64,000 nucleotides of DNA from Campylobacter concisus. GTDB taxonomy: Bacteria > Campylobacterota > Campylobacteria > Campylobacterales > Campylobacteraceae. Numbering within the stretch: the first letter of the stretch is position 1; every line of letters starts with the position of its first letter. The notes beneath the pieces were generated by a model. That model did not search any database, was not told where the DNA came from, and saw nothing but the letters and a program-made list of their open reading frames with translations. Of the stretch, positions 28,616-37,826 are shown one piece after another. Location of the stretch: contig NZ_PIRF01000001.1 of NCBI RefSeq assembly GCF_003049705.1, forward strand, positions 1 through 64,000. Reading direction: 5' to 3'. The translations under genes were made by a program, and so were the position numbers.

Positions 28616-29469
28616 TAGAAATTTTTTGCAAAAAAGAGCTAAATGGTGGCGACGGCAAATTTATGCTTGAGGCAGACCTTAGCTTTAAAAATGGCGATTT
28701 TGTCGCACTTTACGGAGCAAGCGGTGGCGGAAAGACTACTATTTTACGCTTGATCGCTGGTTTTGAAGCACCACAAAGTGGCTTCATAAGAGTTGGGGAT
28801 AAAGTTTTCTTTGATGAAAAGACAAATTTGGCTCCACAAAAGCGAAATATCGGCTTTTTATTTCAAGACTACGCACTTTTTGAAAATATGAATGTCTTTA
28901 AAAATTTACTCTTTGCAAAAAATGATCTAAATCTGGCGAACAAGCTTCTTGATATTTGTGGCCTAACAAGTCTAAAAAATGCAAAAATTAGCACTCTTTC
29001 TGGCGGTCAAAAGCAACGTGTTGCTTTAGCTCGCGCGGTTATGAGAAAGCCTGAAATTTTACTACTTGATGAGCCGTTAAGTGCGCTTGATAATGCCATG
29101 CGTGAGAAACTTCAAGACTATTTACTAGCACTTCATGATGAGTTTAAGATGAGCATTATTTTAGTAAGCCATGATATCGCTGAAATTTATAAGCTTTGCA
29201 ATAAAGTCTTTGTCCTTGAAAATGGAAAAATTTCAAGATCAGGTAGCGCAAGTGAGATATTTTTAAAGAGTGCAGGATCGCAGAAATTTGCCTTTAATGC
29301 TAAAATTTTAGAGATAAAAAAACGTGATGCTATTTACGTGGCAAATGTATTAATAAACCGCCAAATTTGTGAAGTGGTGCTAAGTAGCAGCGAAGCAATC
29401 AATTTAAAAGCAGGCGATATGGTAGTAGTTAGCACAAAAGCGTTTAGCGTAAATTTGGAAAAAGCATGA
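28612..29469 (+). CDS. modC: Molybdate ABC transporter ATPase ModC
   Basis: A 285-residue ABC ATPase with Walker A YGASGGGKTTILRLIAG near residue 34, Q-loop FLFQDYALF near 80, signature TLSGGQKQRVALARAV near 126 and Walker B PEILLLDEPLSALD near 146, followed by the switch His in LVSHDIAE. The C-terminal ~60 residues form a shortened TOBE-like region, in place of the full di-Mop of E. coli ModC (352 aa); separate Mop domains are encoded just upstream. It overlaps mop and modB. Confidence 0.93.
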   Translation: MIEIFCKKELNGGDGKFMLEADLSFKNGDFVALYGASGGGKTTILRLIAGFEAPQSGFIRVGDKVFFDEKTNLAPQKRNIGFLFQDYALFENMNVFKNLLFAKNDLNLANKLLDICGLTSLKNAKISTLSGGQKQRVALARAVMRKPEILLLDEPLSALDNAMREKLQDYLLALHDEFKMSIILVSHDIAEIYKLCNKVFVLENGKISRSGSASEIFLKSAGSQKFAFNAKILEIKKRDAIYVANVLINRQICEVVLSSSEAINLKAGDMVVVSTKAFSVNLEKA

Positions 29470-30143
29470 TAGACGAGCTTAAAAATATAGATTACGAGCC
29501 GTTTTGGCTCTCATTAAAACTATCTTTTACAACTACTTTTATCTTGTTCTTTGCCTGCATTGCACTTGCATATTTTATGTCGCAGAAAAAATTCTTTGGC
29601 AAATCATTTTTAGAGTCAATAATCTCACTGCCCTTGGTCTTGCCACCAAGTGTTCTTGGCTTTTATCTGCTCATTTTTCTTTCACCTTATTCCACCTTTG
29701 GTAAATTTATTGAAGAAATTTTTGGAGTTAGGCTTGTTTTTAACTTCACTGGTCTTGTTGTGGCAAGTTGTATCTATTCATTGCCATTTATGTTTGGTCC
29801 GATTTATGCTGGGCTAAATAGCCTAAAAAAGAGCCTTTTTGAAGCGAGCTATAGTCTTGGTAAAAATAAGCTCACGACTATTTTTAGGGTGATTTTGCCA
29901 AGTATAAGATCAAATTTATTAACAGCTACTGTCGTTAGTTTTGCTCACACTATGGGTGAGTTTGGTGTTGTTTTAATGATAGGTGGTAGTGTAGCTGGAG
30001 AGAGCAAGGTTGCGAGCATTGCGATATTTGAAGCAGTTGAAATGCTTGATTACACCAAGGCTCATATCTATGCACTTTTGATGTTAATAATTAGCTTTTT
30101 TGTCCTTTTCGTAGTTTATCTTTTAAATTCTAAAAAAGCTTAA
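29466..30143 (+). CDS. modB: Molybdate ABC transporter permease ModB
   Basis: A 225-residue permease with five or six transmembrane helices. It carries LPLVLPPSVLGFYLL near residue 55 and the EAA coupling motif FEASYSLGKNKLTTIFRVILP near 126, then HTMGEFGVVLMIGGS, the ModB signature. Length is typical. The start overlaps modC (ATGA). It ends the five-gene mod operon. Confidence 0.93.
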   Translation: MIDELKNIDYEPFWLSLKLSFTTTFILFFACIALAYFMSQKKFFGKSFLESIISLPLVLPPSVLGFYLLIFLSPYSTFGKFIEEIFGVRLVFNFTGLVVASCIYSLPFMFGPIYAGLNSLKKSLFEASYSLGKNKLTTIFRVILPSIRSNLLTATVVSFAHTMGEFGVVLMIGGSVAGESKVASIAIFEAVEMLDYTKAHIYALLMLIISFFVLFVVYLLNSKKA

Positions 30144-30191
30144 GGCAAAGCTTATAAAGATATAATAGTAAAAAATTTTAAAGGATGAAGT

Positions 30192-30689
30192 ATGATAAAA
30201 GTGCCTACAAGTATATATTTAAATACCTTAGACGGTAAGGAATTTGATTTTTCTGCCTTTGCAAGGACACACGACTGCGTTATTTTTATCTATCCAAAGA
30301 TAGGCGAGGACTTTAGTCTTTTAAGCGAGCAACTGCAAAATACTGCGGGCATGAAGGGCTGCACCAAACAAGCGATAAACTACAAAAAATTTTTAAAAGA
30401 CTTTAACGATCTTGGTTTTATGGTAGTGGCCATTAGCTCACAAGATATCGCAGCTCAAAAGAAATTTCAAGAAGAGACTTCAACTGGAGTCATGTTTTTA
30501 AATGATAGTGAGTTTATGCTTGAGAGGGCGCTTGAACTTCCAGTTTTTTCTGCATCAAATGGACATAAATTTTACTTTAGGCAAACACTCATCATAAAAG
30601 ATGGCAAGATAAGGCGCGCATATATAGTGGATGATCCTGAGAATGATGCTAAAAATATGCTAGAAAAAATCAAAGAAAAAGACTACTAG
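30192..30689 (+). CDS. Peroxiredoxin, Bcp/PrxQ-like with unusual active-site spacing
   Basis: A 165-residue thioredoxin-fold peroxidase. The strand CVIFIYPKIG is followed, after an inserted ~17 residues compared with classical Bcp (Y-P-K-x-x-T-P-G-C-T), by AGMKGCTKQAINYKKFL, which carries the likely peroxidatic cysteine. Then come VVAISSQDIAAQKKFQEE and a C-terminal LIIKDGKIRRAYIVDDP. No second cysteine is placed for a typical resolving role, so it may be 1-Cys. AAAGGATGAAGT precedes the ATG. It is followed 8 bp later by a methyltransferase gene. The family is likely, the exact subgroup less so. Confidence 0.75.
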   Translation: MIKVPTSIYLNTLDGKEFDFSAFARTHDCVIFIYPKIGEDFSLLSEQLQNTAGMKGCTKQAINYKKFLKDFNDLGFMVVAISSQDIAAQKKFQEETSTGVMFLNDSEFMLERALELPVFSASNGHKFYFRQTLIIKDGKIRRAYIVDDPENDAKNMLEKIKEKDY

Positions 30690-30697
30690 GAGCTAAA

Positions 30698-32254
30698 ATG
30701 AGTCAAAATAGCAAAATCGAAAAGTCTTATGATGAGCTAACTTATAAATCAATAGCCTTTGCCCAATCGTCGCCATATAGGCTTGAAGCTTGTGCGACAC
30801 TTCTTGGCATAACTCCACCGCCATGCGAAAATGCAAGAGTTTTAGAGATAGGATGTAGCTTTGGCGGAAATTTGATCCCATTTGCAGTAAACAACAAAAA
30901 TGCAAAAGTAGTTGGCATAGATCTTAGCGGTGAGCAGATAAGGCGCGGACAAGAGATCGTTAAAGAGATGGGGCTTACAAATTTAGAGCTTATACACGGC
31001 GATATTTGCGAATTTAAAAGTGATGAGAAATTTGACTATATCATCGCTCATGGTGTTTTTAGCTGGGTGCCTGACTTTGTAAAAGAAGCTATATTAAAAG
31101 TCGTAAGAGAGAATTTAAGTGCAAATGGCGTGGCGTTTATCTCTTATAATGTTTATCCGGGCTGGAAAGTAAAAGATATCGTAAGGGATATAATGCTACT
31201 TGCCGCAAAAGATAAAGAGAGCATGCAAGAGAGGTTAAAAGCAGCTAAAGAAGCACTTTTAGTCTATAAAGAATATTTGCTAACAAGAGATGAAGAAATT
31301 TATGAAGGGAAGATACCTCTTAAGATGCTTCTTTTTGTAACAGAACATGTGCTCTCAAAAGATGACTTTTACATAGCTCATGAGTTTTTAGAATATACAA
31401 ATGATCCATTTTATTTTAAAGATTTTAATGCCATGCTTGCCAAAAATGAGCTTACTTATCTTTGTGAATATACACTTGATGATATTTTTACCCCAGATGT
31501 TGGCACAGCCATAGTAGATGAATACAAAAATAACAAGTTTAAGGACAGAATCGATCTAGAGCAATTCATGGATATGATTAGCAACAAAGTATTTAGACAA
31601 AGCCTAATAGTCCATAGCAAAACTTATGAGAGCATAGCCAATAAACAAATAGGCCCAAGCGATATTAATAAAATTCACGTTGTGGCAGATTTTATAAGGA
31701 AAGATAACCAGTGGCAAGATAGTTATGGTGCTATGCCACAGGATATATCATGGCTTTGCGAGGTCTTTTATAAGATGTATCCAGCTAGCATAAACCTTTC
31801 TCAGATTTTAGAAATTTTGCCAGAAGATAAGCTCATGGTTTATAGCGCTTTTGTAAGGATTTTAACAAACTCGTCTGATGCAATGATCTTAAAAGATGAG
31901 CAAAAAAATATCGAGTATAGGCCCGGACATTCAAGACTTAGTCAAAATTTAATAAATTATGTCAGATATTTTTTAAATCATAAAAATAATGCCGATGTTG
32001 TTTTTGCTAATAAATTTAGCATCTCAAGGAAGCTTAACAATATCGATTATTACATACTTTTATTGCTTGATGGTAAAAATAGTTTAGAAGATGTCGCAGC
32101 AAAAACCTTAAAATTTATCAAAGAGAACAACGAAGATATATTTGACATAAATGGCAAAGTGCTTAAAAAAGATAAAGTCGCAGCAAACATAATGAGTTAC
32201 GTGCTAGGCACAGCAAAAATAGCTAGTATGCTTTATCTACTAGAAGAAATTTAA
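30698..32254 (+). CDS. Class I SAM methyltransferase with regulatory domain
   Basis: A 518-residue cytoplasmic protein. The N-terminal methyltransferase domain (about 20-200) shows motif I VLEIGCSFGGNLIPFA, motif II VVGIDLSGEQI, HGDICEF and FDYIIAHGVFSWVPD. The middle part (about 210-300; EFLEYTNDPFYFKDFNAMLA) matches the methyltransferase regulatory domain I know as PF10119. The C-terminal part (about 390-518) is a winged-helix-like region. Such proteins are common in Campylobacter and Helicobacter, but the substrate is not known to me. AGGAG precedes the ATG; it is likely co-transcribed with the peroxiredoxin. Confidence 0.82.
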   Translation: MSQNSKIEKSYDELTYKSIAFAQSSPYRLEACATLLGITPPPCENARVLEIGCSFGGNLIPFAVNNKNAKVVGIDLSGEQIRRGQEIVKEMGLTNLELIHGDICEFKSDEKFDYIIAHGVFSWVPDFVKEAILKVVRENLSANGVAFISYNVYPGWKVKDIVRDIMLLAAKDKESMQERLKAAKEALLVYKEYLLTRDEEIYEGKIPLKMLLFVTEHVLSKDDFYIAHEFLEYTNDPFYFKDFNAMLAKNELTYLCEYTLDDIFTPDVGTAIVDEYKNNKFKDRIDLEQFMDMISNKVFRQSLIVHSKTYESIANKQIGPSDINKIHVVADFIRKDNQWQDSYGAMPQDISWLCEVFYKMYPASINLSQILEILPEDKLMVYSAFVRILTNSSDAMILKDEQKNIEYRPGHSRLSQNLINYVRYFLNHKNNADVVFANKFSISRKLNNIDYYILLLLDGKNSLEDVAAKTLKFIKENNEDIFDINGKVLKKDKVAANIMSYVLGTAKIASMLYLLEEI

Positions 32255-32257
32255 GGT

Positions 32258-33064
32258 TTAAGTTTTACTTTGCTTATATAGCTGTGTGATTTTATCTTTT
32301 AGATTTAGTGTATTTTTTGAGAGAGCTATGAAAAATGGGCTTTTTAAATCAGCAAGCTCATAGCTCATCTCTTTGCTGCTATTAGCGTCAAATACTTTTC
32401 CGCCACAAAAATTTACGAGCGCATCTCCTGCAGCATTGTCCCAAAGATAGCTTGGGGCAAATCTCAAATAAGCTCCACCAAATTCAACCAAACGGCAAAA
32501 TTTTATAGCTGAGCCGATGCACCTTTGCTCAAAATTTAGGCTCTGTCCTATGAATTCTATCTCTTTGGCGTCGCCTCTTCTGCTTGAAAAGATTAGATTG
32601 TCTAAATTTTTATCTTTTTTGTTTAAATCAACTCTGCTTATGATTTCATCATTGTCATCTAAAATTTCTTTAAAAGCGCCATTTTCATCAGCATAAAAAA
32701 GCTCTTTGCTAACCGGGATAAATATCACGCCAAGCACCGGTCTAGCTTTTTTTATAAGCGCTATGCAAACGCAAAATTCGCCGTTTCTAGCTAGAAATTC
32801 TTTAGTGCCATCAAGTGGATCTACGAGCCAAAACTCATCTTTGTCGCTTTCTTGTAAGATGCTCTCTTCAGAGCAAATTTTTATCCCGCTCTTGCTTAGC
32901 TCTTTTAGTATCACTTCATTTGCAGCTAGATCAGCGCTAGTTAGTGGTGAGCTGTCATCTTTTAGGCAGACTTTAAGAGCCGTATTATCTGCAGAGTGAA
33001 ATTTCATTATTTGCGCTCCAGCATTAACGGCTGCTTTTTTAGCTAAATTTAAAAGCTCGCTCAT
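32258..33064 (-). CDS. cysQ: 3'(2'),5'-bisphosphate nucleotidase CysQ
   Basis: A 268-residue inositol-monophosphatase-fold enzyme that removes the 3'-phosphate from PAP, a by-product of sulphate activation. The metal-site motifs are clear: CSEES near 70, WLVDPLDGTKEF near 85 and LWDNAAGDALV near 215. The true start is the ATG at 33064 (MSELLNLAKKAA), which overlaps the gltA stop (ATGA); a longer frame reaching back to 33148 lies inside gltA and lacks a good start. It follows gltA in C. jejuni too. Confidence 0.9.
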   Translation of the reverse strand: MSELLNLAKKAAVNAGAQIMKFHSADNTALKVCLKDDSSPLTSADLAANEVILKELSKSGIKICSEESILQESDKDEFWLVDPLDGTKEFLARNGEFCVCIALIKKARPVLGVIFIPVSKELFYADENGAFKEILDDNDEIISRVDLNKKDKNLDNLIFSSRRGDAKEIEFIGQSLNFEQRCIGSAIKFCRLVEFGGAYLRFAPSYLWDNAAGDALVNFCGGKVFDANSSKEMSYELADLKSPFFIALSKNTLNLKDKITQLYKQSKT

Positions 33065-34338
33065 TTTGGTGTTCTGTTTGTCTCTCCAACATAAAGCTGT
33101 CTTGGACGGACGATCTTTATAGTGTCTTGCTCTTTTAGCTCGATCCACTGGCTGATCCAGCCTGGCGTCCTACCGATGACGAAGATGACGGCAAACATAT
33201 TGTTTGGTATGCCAAGCGCTTTTAGGATGAGCCCTGAGTGAAAATCAACATTTGGATATAAATTTCTGCTCACAAAGTAGTCATCATTTAGCGCGATTTC
33301 CTCAATGCGGTTTGCGATTTTAATAAGCTCTGAGTTGATGCCTATCTCATCCATAAGCTGATCTCTCATCTTCTTAAGCACTTTTGCGCGTGGGTCAAAG
33401 TTTTTATAGACCCTGTGACCAAAGCCCATTAGCCTAAATGGATCGTTTTTATCCTTTGCTCTAGCGATGTATTTATCGACGTTTGCGACCGAGCCAATCT
33501 CTTCAAGCTGACGGATGACACCCTCGTTTGCCCCGCCGTGAGCCCAGCCCCAAAGTGCGCCGATGCCCGCACTTATACATGCGTATGGGTGAGCGTGCGT
33601 TGAGCCAACGGTTCTAACGGTTGTAGTTGAAGCGTTTTGCTCGTGATCTGCGTGCAGCATAAAGACCGTGTCAAGTGCTTTTATCTCGATTGGCTTAAGA
33701 TCTACGTGCTCGTATGGATAGCCCCTCATCATATAAAGAAAATTCTCAGTAAAGCCACGATCTAAATTTGGATAGATGATAGGAAGTCCGCGTGAGTAGC
33801 GGTAACTAAATGCCGCGATCGTTGGAATTTTAGCGATTATGCGCATAGCCATCTCGTGATACTCTTCAGGTTTATCCATATTTAGATGATCTGAGTAAAA
33901 GGCACTTAACGCTGATACTGCTGCCTGCAAGATCGCCATAGGGTGAGCTTTGTCTGGAAATGCGTCAAATAGCTTCATCATGCCTTCATGCATGAAGCTT
34001 CTTTTTTTAAGCTCGGTTTTAAAATTTATATACTGATCATTTGTTGGGAGCTCTTTGTTTAAAAGTAAATATGCCACGTCTAAAAATGTCTTATTTTCGG
34101 CCAAATACGCGATATCATAACCTCTATACATTAGCTCGCCTTTTAAGCCGTCTATATAAGTTATCGCCGAGCGACACATCGCAGTTGAAGTATAGCCTCT
34201 ATCAAAAGTAAACATTCCAGTATCACTAAAAAATGTCGAGATGTCTATCACATCAGGTCCCATGGTGCCTTTTAGTATAGGAAACTCGTAACTCTTGCCG
34301 GTTCTGTTATCAGTTAGCGTAGCTGTATTTGATGACAT
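33061..34338 (-). CDS. gltA: Citrate synthase
   Basis: A 425-residue type II citrate synthase, the entry enzyme of the oxidative TCA cycle in Campylobacter. Active-site blocks: LHADHEQNASTTTVRTVGS near residue 228, the catalytic His in WGWAHGGANEGV near 268, GFGHRVYKNFDPRAKVLK near 308, and NVDFHSGLILKALGIP near 364 with the catalytic Asp. Length matches hexameric bacterial enzymes (420-435). The start is ATG at 34338, 2 bp after the antiporter gene. Confidence 0.96.
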   Translation of the reverse strand: MSSNTATLTDNRTGKSYEFPILKGTMGPDVIDISTFFSDTGMFTFDRGYTSTAMCRSAITYIDGLKGELMYRGYDIAYLAENKTFLDVAYLLLNKELPTNDQYINFKTELKKRSFMHEGMMKLFDAFPDKAHPMAILQAAVSALSAFYSDHLNMDKPEEYHEMAMRIIAKIPTIAAFSYRYSRGLPIIYPNLDRGFTENFLYMMRGYPYEHVDLKPIEIKALDTVFMLHADHEQNASTTTVRTVGSTHAHPYACISAGIGALWGWAHGGANEGVIRQLEEIGSVANVDKYIARAKDKNDPFRLMGFGHRVYKNFDPRAKVLKKMRDQLMDEIGINSELIKIANRIEEIALNDDYFVSRNLYPNVDFHSGLILKALGIPNNMFAVIFVIGRTPGWISQWIELKEQDTIKIVRPRQLYVGETNRTPK

Positions 34339-34340
34339 TT

Positions 34341-35504
34341 TTACTCCTTACTTCTTGATTGCATTAGAAATTTTATAATTATTGTCCCTATTATAGCTTG
34401 AGCTAGGCTTGCTAGGATAAAAGATGAGTAAGAATAATCACTTATCTCACCTGATCTGTGTGCGATAGTAGCAACTGCTACTAAAAGTGTTAGCGGCATG
34501 GATTGTGAGAGAGAAAACAAAAATATCCCCTTAAATCCTAATTTTCCTACAAATAACACACTTGAAAAAAGCCTTGTGGCAAGCATCGCACAAAATATAA
34601 AAATAGCATCTTTTATCACTTCATTTGAGCTTAGGCTTGAGAGCTTGAAAGTTGAGCCTATGTGTATAAAAAATATCGGTACCAAAAATCCAAATCCAAA
34701 GCTTGAAAGCTTGTGTGGCAAGTCTTTTTTATGATCAAAAAATGTAGCTATAAACATACCTGCGATAAACGCGCCAAAGGCAACTTCTAAATTCAAATAA
34801 AGCATGAGTGCAATCATCGAAAAAAATACCGCAATGCTTAGCCTAATATCTTTTTCATCCTTATCGTAGTGTGGCATAAGGATCACTTTAAGCCCAGGAT
34901 ACCACCAAAAAAGCACATCTAAAATTTTAAAGCTAAGCACACTGATAGCTAAAAATAAGATCAAATAGCCAATCGTTAGCCATAAATTTATACTAGCTCC
35001 AAACTGCAAATAGGCTGCTATAAATGTCAAAAGCGTAATGCTTATAAGCTCACCAATAGTTGCAATAAGCATGCTTAAATTTAGCCATTTCACATCTCTG
35101 CCATACTCTTTAAATAGCGTAAATATCATACCAACGGCCATTATTGGGATAATGATAATATAGAGCAAACTAAGATCAAAACTAAACGTAAGTGCAGTTG
35201 CTAGCGAGTAGATGAGGGCAAGATAGATAAGCCCCAGACGTAAAATTTTGCGGTCAATGTTTATAAGCATTCTAAGATCGATCTCCATGCCAGCTAGAAA
35301 CATCAAAAAGAAAAAGCCAACTTCGCTAATTAGCTTAAACATCTCATTCTCGCCGACAAGCCCGATGTAGCTAGCCAGTGCTCCAAGTATTATCTCAGCA
35401 GGAGCGACAGGAATGCGTAAAATTTTAGAAATATAAGGCGAAGCAAAGACGATAAATGCCAAAACGACAAGAATACTAAGCTCGCTAGCTTGATGTAACT
35501 GCAA
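34341..35504 (-). CDS. CPA2-family cation:proton antiporter
   Basis: A 387-residue inner-membrane protein with about 12 transmembrane helices, of the KefB/NapA-like CPA2 group. It opens with a helix then FASPYISKILRIPVAPAEIILG, and GFFFLMFLAGMEIDLRML near residue 68 is the family block. VAFGAFIAGMFIATF near 242 and FGFGFLVPIFFIHIG near 270 also fit. It has no RCK/TrkA-N domain, so it is the short form. It probably exchanges Na+ or K+ for H+. It heads the transcript with gltA and cysQ; C. jejuni has a similar gene near gltA. Confidence 0.82.
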   Translation of the reverse strand: MQLHQASELSILVVLAFIVFASPYISKILRIPVAPAEIILGALASYIGLVGENEMFKLISEVGFFFLMFLAGMEIDLRMLINIDRKILRLGLIYLALIYSLATALTFSFDLSLLYIIIIPIMAVGMIFTLFKEYGRDVKWLNLSMLIATIGELISITLLTFIAAYLQFGASINLWLTIGYLILFLAISVLSFKILDVLFWWYPGLKVILMPHYDKDEKDIRLSIAVFFSMIALMLYLNLEVAFGAFIAGMFIATFFDHKKDLPHKLSSFGFGFLVPIFFIHIGSTFKLSSLSSNEVIKDAIFIFCAMLATRLFSSVLFVGKLGFKGIFLFSLSQSMPLTLLVAVATIAHRSGEISDYSYSSFILASLAQAIIGTIIIKFLMQSRSKE

Positions 35505-35621
35505 AAAGATCCTTAAATTAAAAATGTTTGATTGTATAAAAAGCTTTGTTATTTTTTGATTAAGCTAAGCGACTTTTGGGCAAAATGGCGACAAATTTTT
35601 AAAAATTTGGAGTGCAAATTT

Positions 35622-36104
35622 ATGCGTAAATTTCTATTTTTTGCCTTGATGTTTTTTGGAATTTTTGGCTTTGCAGACGAGCTAAGTTTGGTTCAAAGTT
35701 TTAAATTTGATGGAAGCGTTTTTTATAAGAAAAATACAGCCAAAGATGAGAGCTTTTACTTTTTAAAAAATGAAAATTTTGATGAGCATTTTGTAAGCTT
35801 TAGAGTGAAATTTGACAAAAATATAAAAAGTGAAAGTATGCTTGTTGAGCTAAAAAAGAAGATAAAAGAGGCTAAAGAAGTGCTTTATAGCGAAGAGAAT
35901 GATCAAATTTTAGCTCTCATAAAAGATAAAACTAGCAGTAAAAATATAGAAATAATCCACTTTTTACTTAAAAAAGATGGAGTCTTAATACTTTCATATG
36001 AGAGAATTTATGATCCAAAAACTCTGGTAGATGGGCTTAAGCCTGTACTTTTAAGTGAAGCTAGAAATTTTATGCTTCAGATGCCAAAGGTAGAAGCTAG
36101 GTAA
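35622..36104 (+). CDS. Exported hypothetical protein (160 aa)
   Basis: The start chosen is the ATG at 35622, because it gives a clean signal peptide (MRKFLFFALMFFGIFGFADE) and has GGAG upstream; the longer frame from 35532 has none. The mature 140 residues are Lys/Glu/Phe-rich and mixed alpha/beta, with no domain I recognise. C. jejuni has a putative periplasmic protein next to cysQ that may be the homologue. It is divergent from the antiporter gene. Confidence 0.65.
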   Translation: MRKFLFFALMFFGIFGFADELSLVQSFKFDGSVFYKKNTAKDESFYFLKNENFDEHFVSFRVKFDKNIKSESMLVELKKKIKEAKEVLYSEENDQILALIKDKTSSKNIEIIHFLLKKDGVLILSYERIYDPKTLVDGLKPVLLSEARNFMLQMPKVEAR

Positions 36105-36126
36105 AAAGGTGGATGTGGCATGTTTT

Positions 36127-36480
36127 GCACTGCATGCGATTAAAAACTACGACAAATTTTTATTTATCAAGTCAGATAAGTGTCAAGTAAATTTTAAAAT
36201 TTCATGAACGAGTAATTTCGGCTCTGATTTTAGTGGCAAGCTTTGCGAGACCTAAAATCAGTAGTCAATTCTTGCGAGTGAATAGAATTTTAAAATTTTC
36301 GCGATAGTGAAATTCTATTTTTAAAAATACAGACTTTTTTATTTTTAGGTTCTTTTATTCAAAAGGGAGACAAGGGGACTCGAGTTACGAAGCCGTCCCC
36401 TTATCCCCCTTTTTAAATCCTCCAATCCCCTCGCACGTTCAAAGTACATGCAATGGTGCTAAAGCACTGCATGCGATTAA
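36127..36480 (+). repeat. Multi-hairpin intergenic repeat, copy 2
   Basis: The longest copy. Element X: a perfect 10-bp stem CTGATTTTAG (36224-36233) with CTAAAATCAG (36252-36261), between the conserved flanks GAACGAGTAATTTCGG and AGTCAATTCTTGCGAG. Element Y: AAGGGGAC (36372-36379) pairs with GTCCCCTT (36395-36402), and outer AAAAGGG with CCCTTTT, around a loop with GAGTTACGAAG. Element Z: CATGCA/TGCATG and GTGCT/AGCAC form a bulged hairpin. The whole copy is bounded by a 17-base direct repeat beginning GCACTGCATGCG (36127 and 36464). No coding frame. Confidence 0.7.
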
Positions 36481-36522
36481 GAAAATCTAGCAAAATTTAA
36501 ACTCTATTAAATTTGCAAACTC

Positions 36523-36876
36523 TCATAAACTCTTGCCAAGCAAAATTCCAAGATAGCTTGCAAGTAGGCAAAGAACAAGGTTTAAAAAGATATTTAAAAA
36601 GCCTTTTATCAGCTCGCCTTCTAGTAAAAATTTCACGCTATCAAGACTAAAGCTTGAAAATGTTGTAAAGCCACCAAGTATGCCAACGACCAAAAATACT
36701 CTTGCGCTTTGGCTTAAATTTAGACAAAACAAAACGCCGATAATGAAGCTACCAAGCACATTTACGCCAAGTGTGGTTAGCGGAAAGTGACTAAATTTTA
36801 GCAGCTCACCGGCTAAAAACCTGCATCCAGCTCCGATAAAGCCTCCAAGCCCTGCGAAAAGTAAATTTACAAGCAT
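36523..36876 (-). CDS. crcB: Fluoride ion channel CrcB/Fluc
   Basis: A 117-residue inner-membrane protein with four transmembrane helices, exporting fluoride as an antiparallel dimer. The signature GGFTTFSSFSLD is near residue 70, with GGFIGAGCRFL near 12 and LGVNVLGSFIIG near 40. The start is ATG at 36876, overlapping the bioB stop (TGATG); an in-frame TTG one codon earlier is unlikely. No fluoride riboswitch is expected because the gene is coupled to bioB. Confidence 0.92.
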   Translation of the reverse strand: MLVNLLFAGLGGFIGAGCRFLAGELLKFSHFPLTTLGVNVLGSFIIGVLFCLNLSQSARVFLVVGILGGFTTFSSFSLDSVKFLLEGELIKGFLNIFLNLVLCLLASYLGILLGKSL

Positions 36877-37715
36877 CAATGGCAGATACTAGCGAAGCTA
36901 AAACCACGCTTTGTAAGCTCCTCGATATCCTTGCTAGCTTTCTCGCCTTTTGCGGTGAGATAGTCGCCAATGACGATCGCATCGGCGCCATTTTCAAAGA
37001 TCTCGTATTGTCTATCGCCTAAAATTTTCTCTCTGCCGCCAGCTATCATGACTCTAGTTTCTGGTAGAGCGCTTTTGGTCTCACGCACTATTTTTAGGGC
37101 TTCATCCGCACTAAGAGGAGGCAGATCAAGACTTAGAGATTCATTTTTTATGAAAAAATTTATCGGCGATGAAAACGGCTCAAGCTCTTTTAAACTAGCT
37201 CTAAAGCTCACTCTGTCAGCCTCGCTCTCACCAACACCGTAAATGCCACCAGTACAAAGCATGAGCCCAGCTCTTTTTGCATCTAAATTTGTCTGATACC
37301 TCTCATCCCAAGTGTGAGTTTTGCAAATTTTTGGGAAAAATTCTCGGCTTGTTTCAAGGTTGTGGTTGTAACTAAAAACGCCAGCCTTTTTAAGCTCGCT
37401 AAGCTGCTCGTAAGTTGCCATACCGTTACATGCGATGAGCATCAAATTTGGTACTTCTTTATGCACTACCTTTGCTAAAGAGACGATGTAGTCGGTCTTT
37501 TTGTCATTCAGCCTAGCACCACTTGTGACTAAACAAAAGCCAAGAGCGTGGTTTTTATAAGCCATTTTGGCTTCGTCCACCACCTGCTGCACGCTTTTTT
37601 CTTTAAATTTCGTGATATCAGCGCCAGCTTTGGCACTTTGCGTGCAATAAGCGCAGTCCTCGGCGCAGTTTCCTTGAGTGACTGAGCATATCGCACAGAG
37701 CATAATTGTTTTCAT
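36876..37715 (-). CDS. bioB: Biotin synthase
   Basis: A 279-residue radical-SAM enzyme that inserts sulphur into dethiobiotin. The radical-SAM cluster motif is CAEDCAYCTQS near residue 17. TSGAR near 63, ACNGMATYEQL near 97, YNHNLETSREFF near 115 and INFFIKNE follow, and MIAGGREKI near 225 is typical. It is short like other Campylobacter BioB. Biotin made here would charge AccB at 51.5 kb. It is followed by crcB with overlap. Both genes lie between two same-orientation repeat copies, and a homopolymer tract lies about 110-130 bp upstream of the start. Confidence 0.93.
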   Translation of the reverse strand: MKTIMLCAICSVTQGNCAEDCAYCTQSAKAGADITKFKEKSVQQVVDEAKMAYKNHALGFCLVTSGARLNDKKTDYIVSLAKVVHKEVPNLMLIACNGMATYEQLSELKKAGVFSYNHNLETSREFFPKICKTHTWDERYQTNLDAKRAGLMLCTGGIYGVGESEADRVSFRASLKELEPFSSPINFFIKNESLSLDLPPLSADEALKIVRETKSALPETRVMIAGGREKILGDRQYEIFENGADAIVIGDYLTAKGEKASKDIEELTKRGFSFASICH

Positions 37716-37826
37716 TTTTCATCCTTTTTGGGGCGTATTATAGCTTTGGTAGGTTTAAAATTTAAGTAGGATGATTTATGAATTTGCAAAAATAGTTTGA
37801 TGAAATGTATAAATTTATTTTTATTC

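Noticed and set aside
33065-33148. N-terminal extension of CysQ
   Set aside because: It lies inside gltA, adds an unrelated Arg/Lys-rich segment, and the ATG at 33064 overlaps the gltA stop as in a coupled pair.
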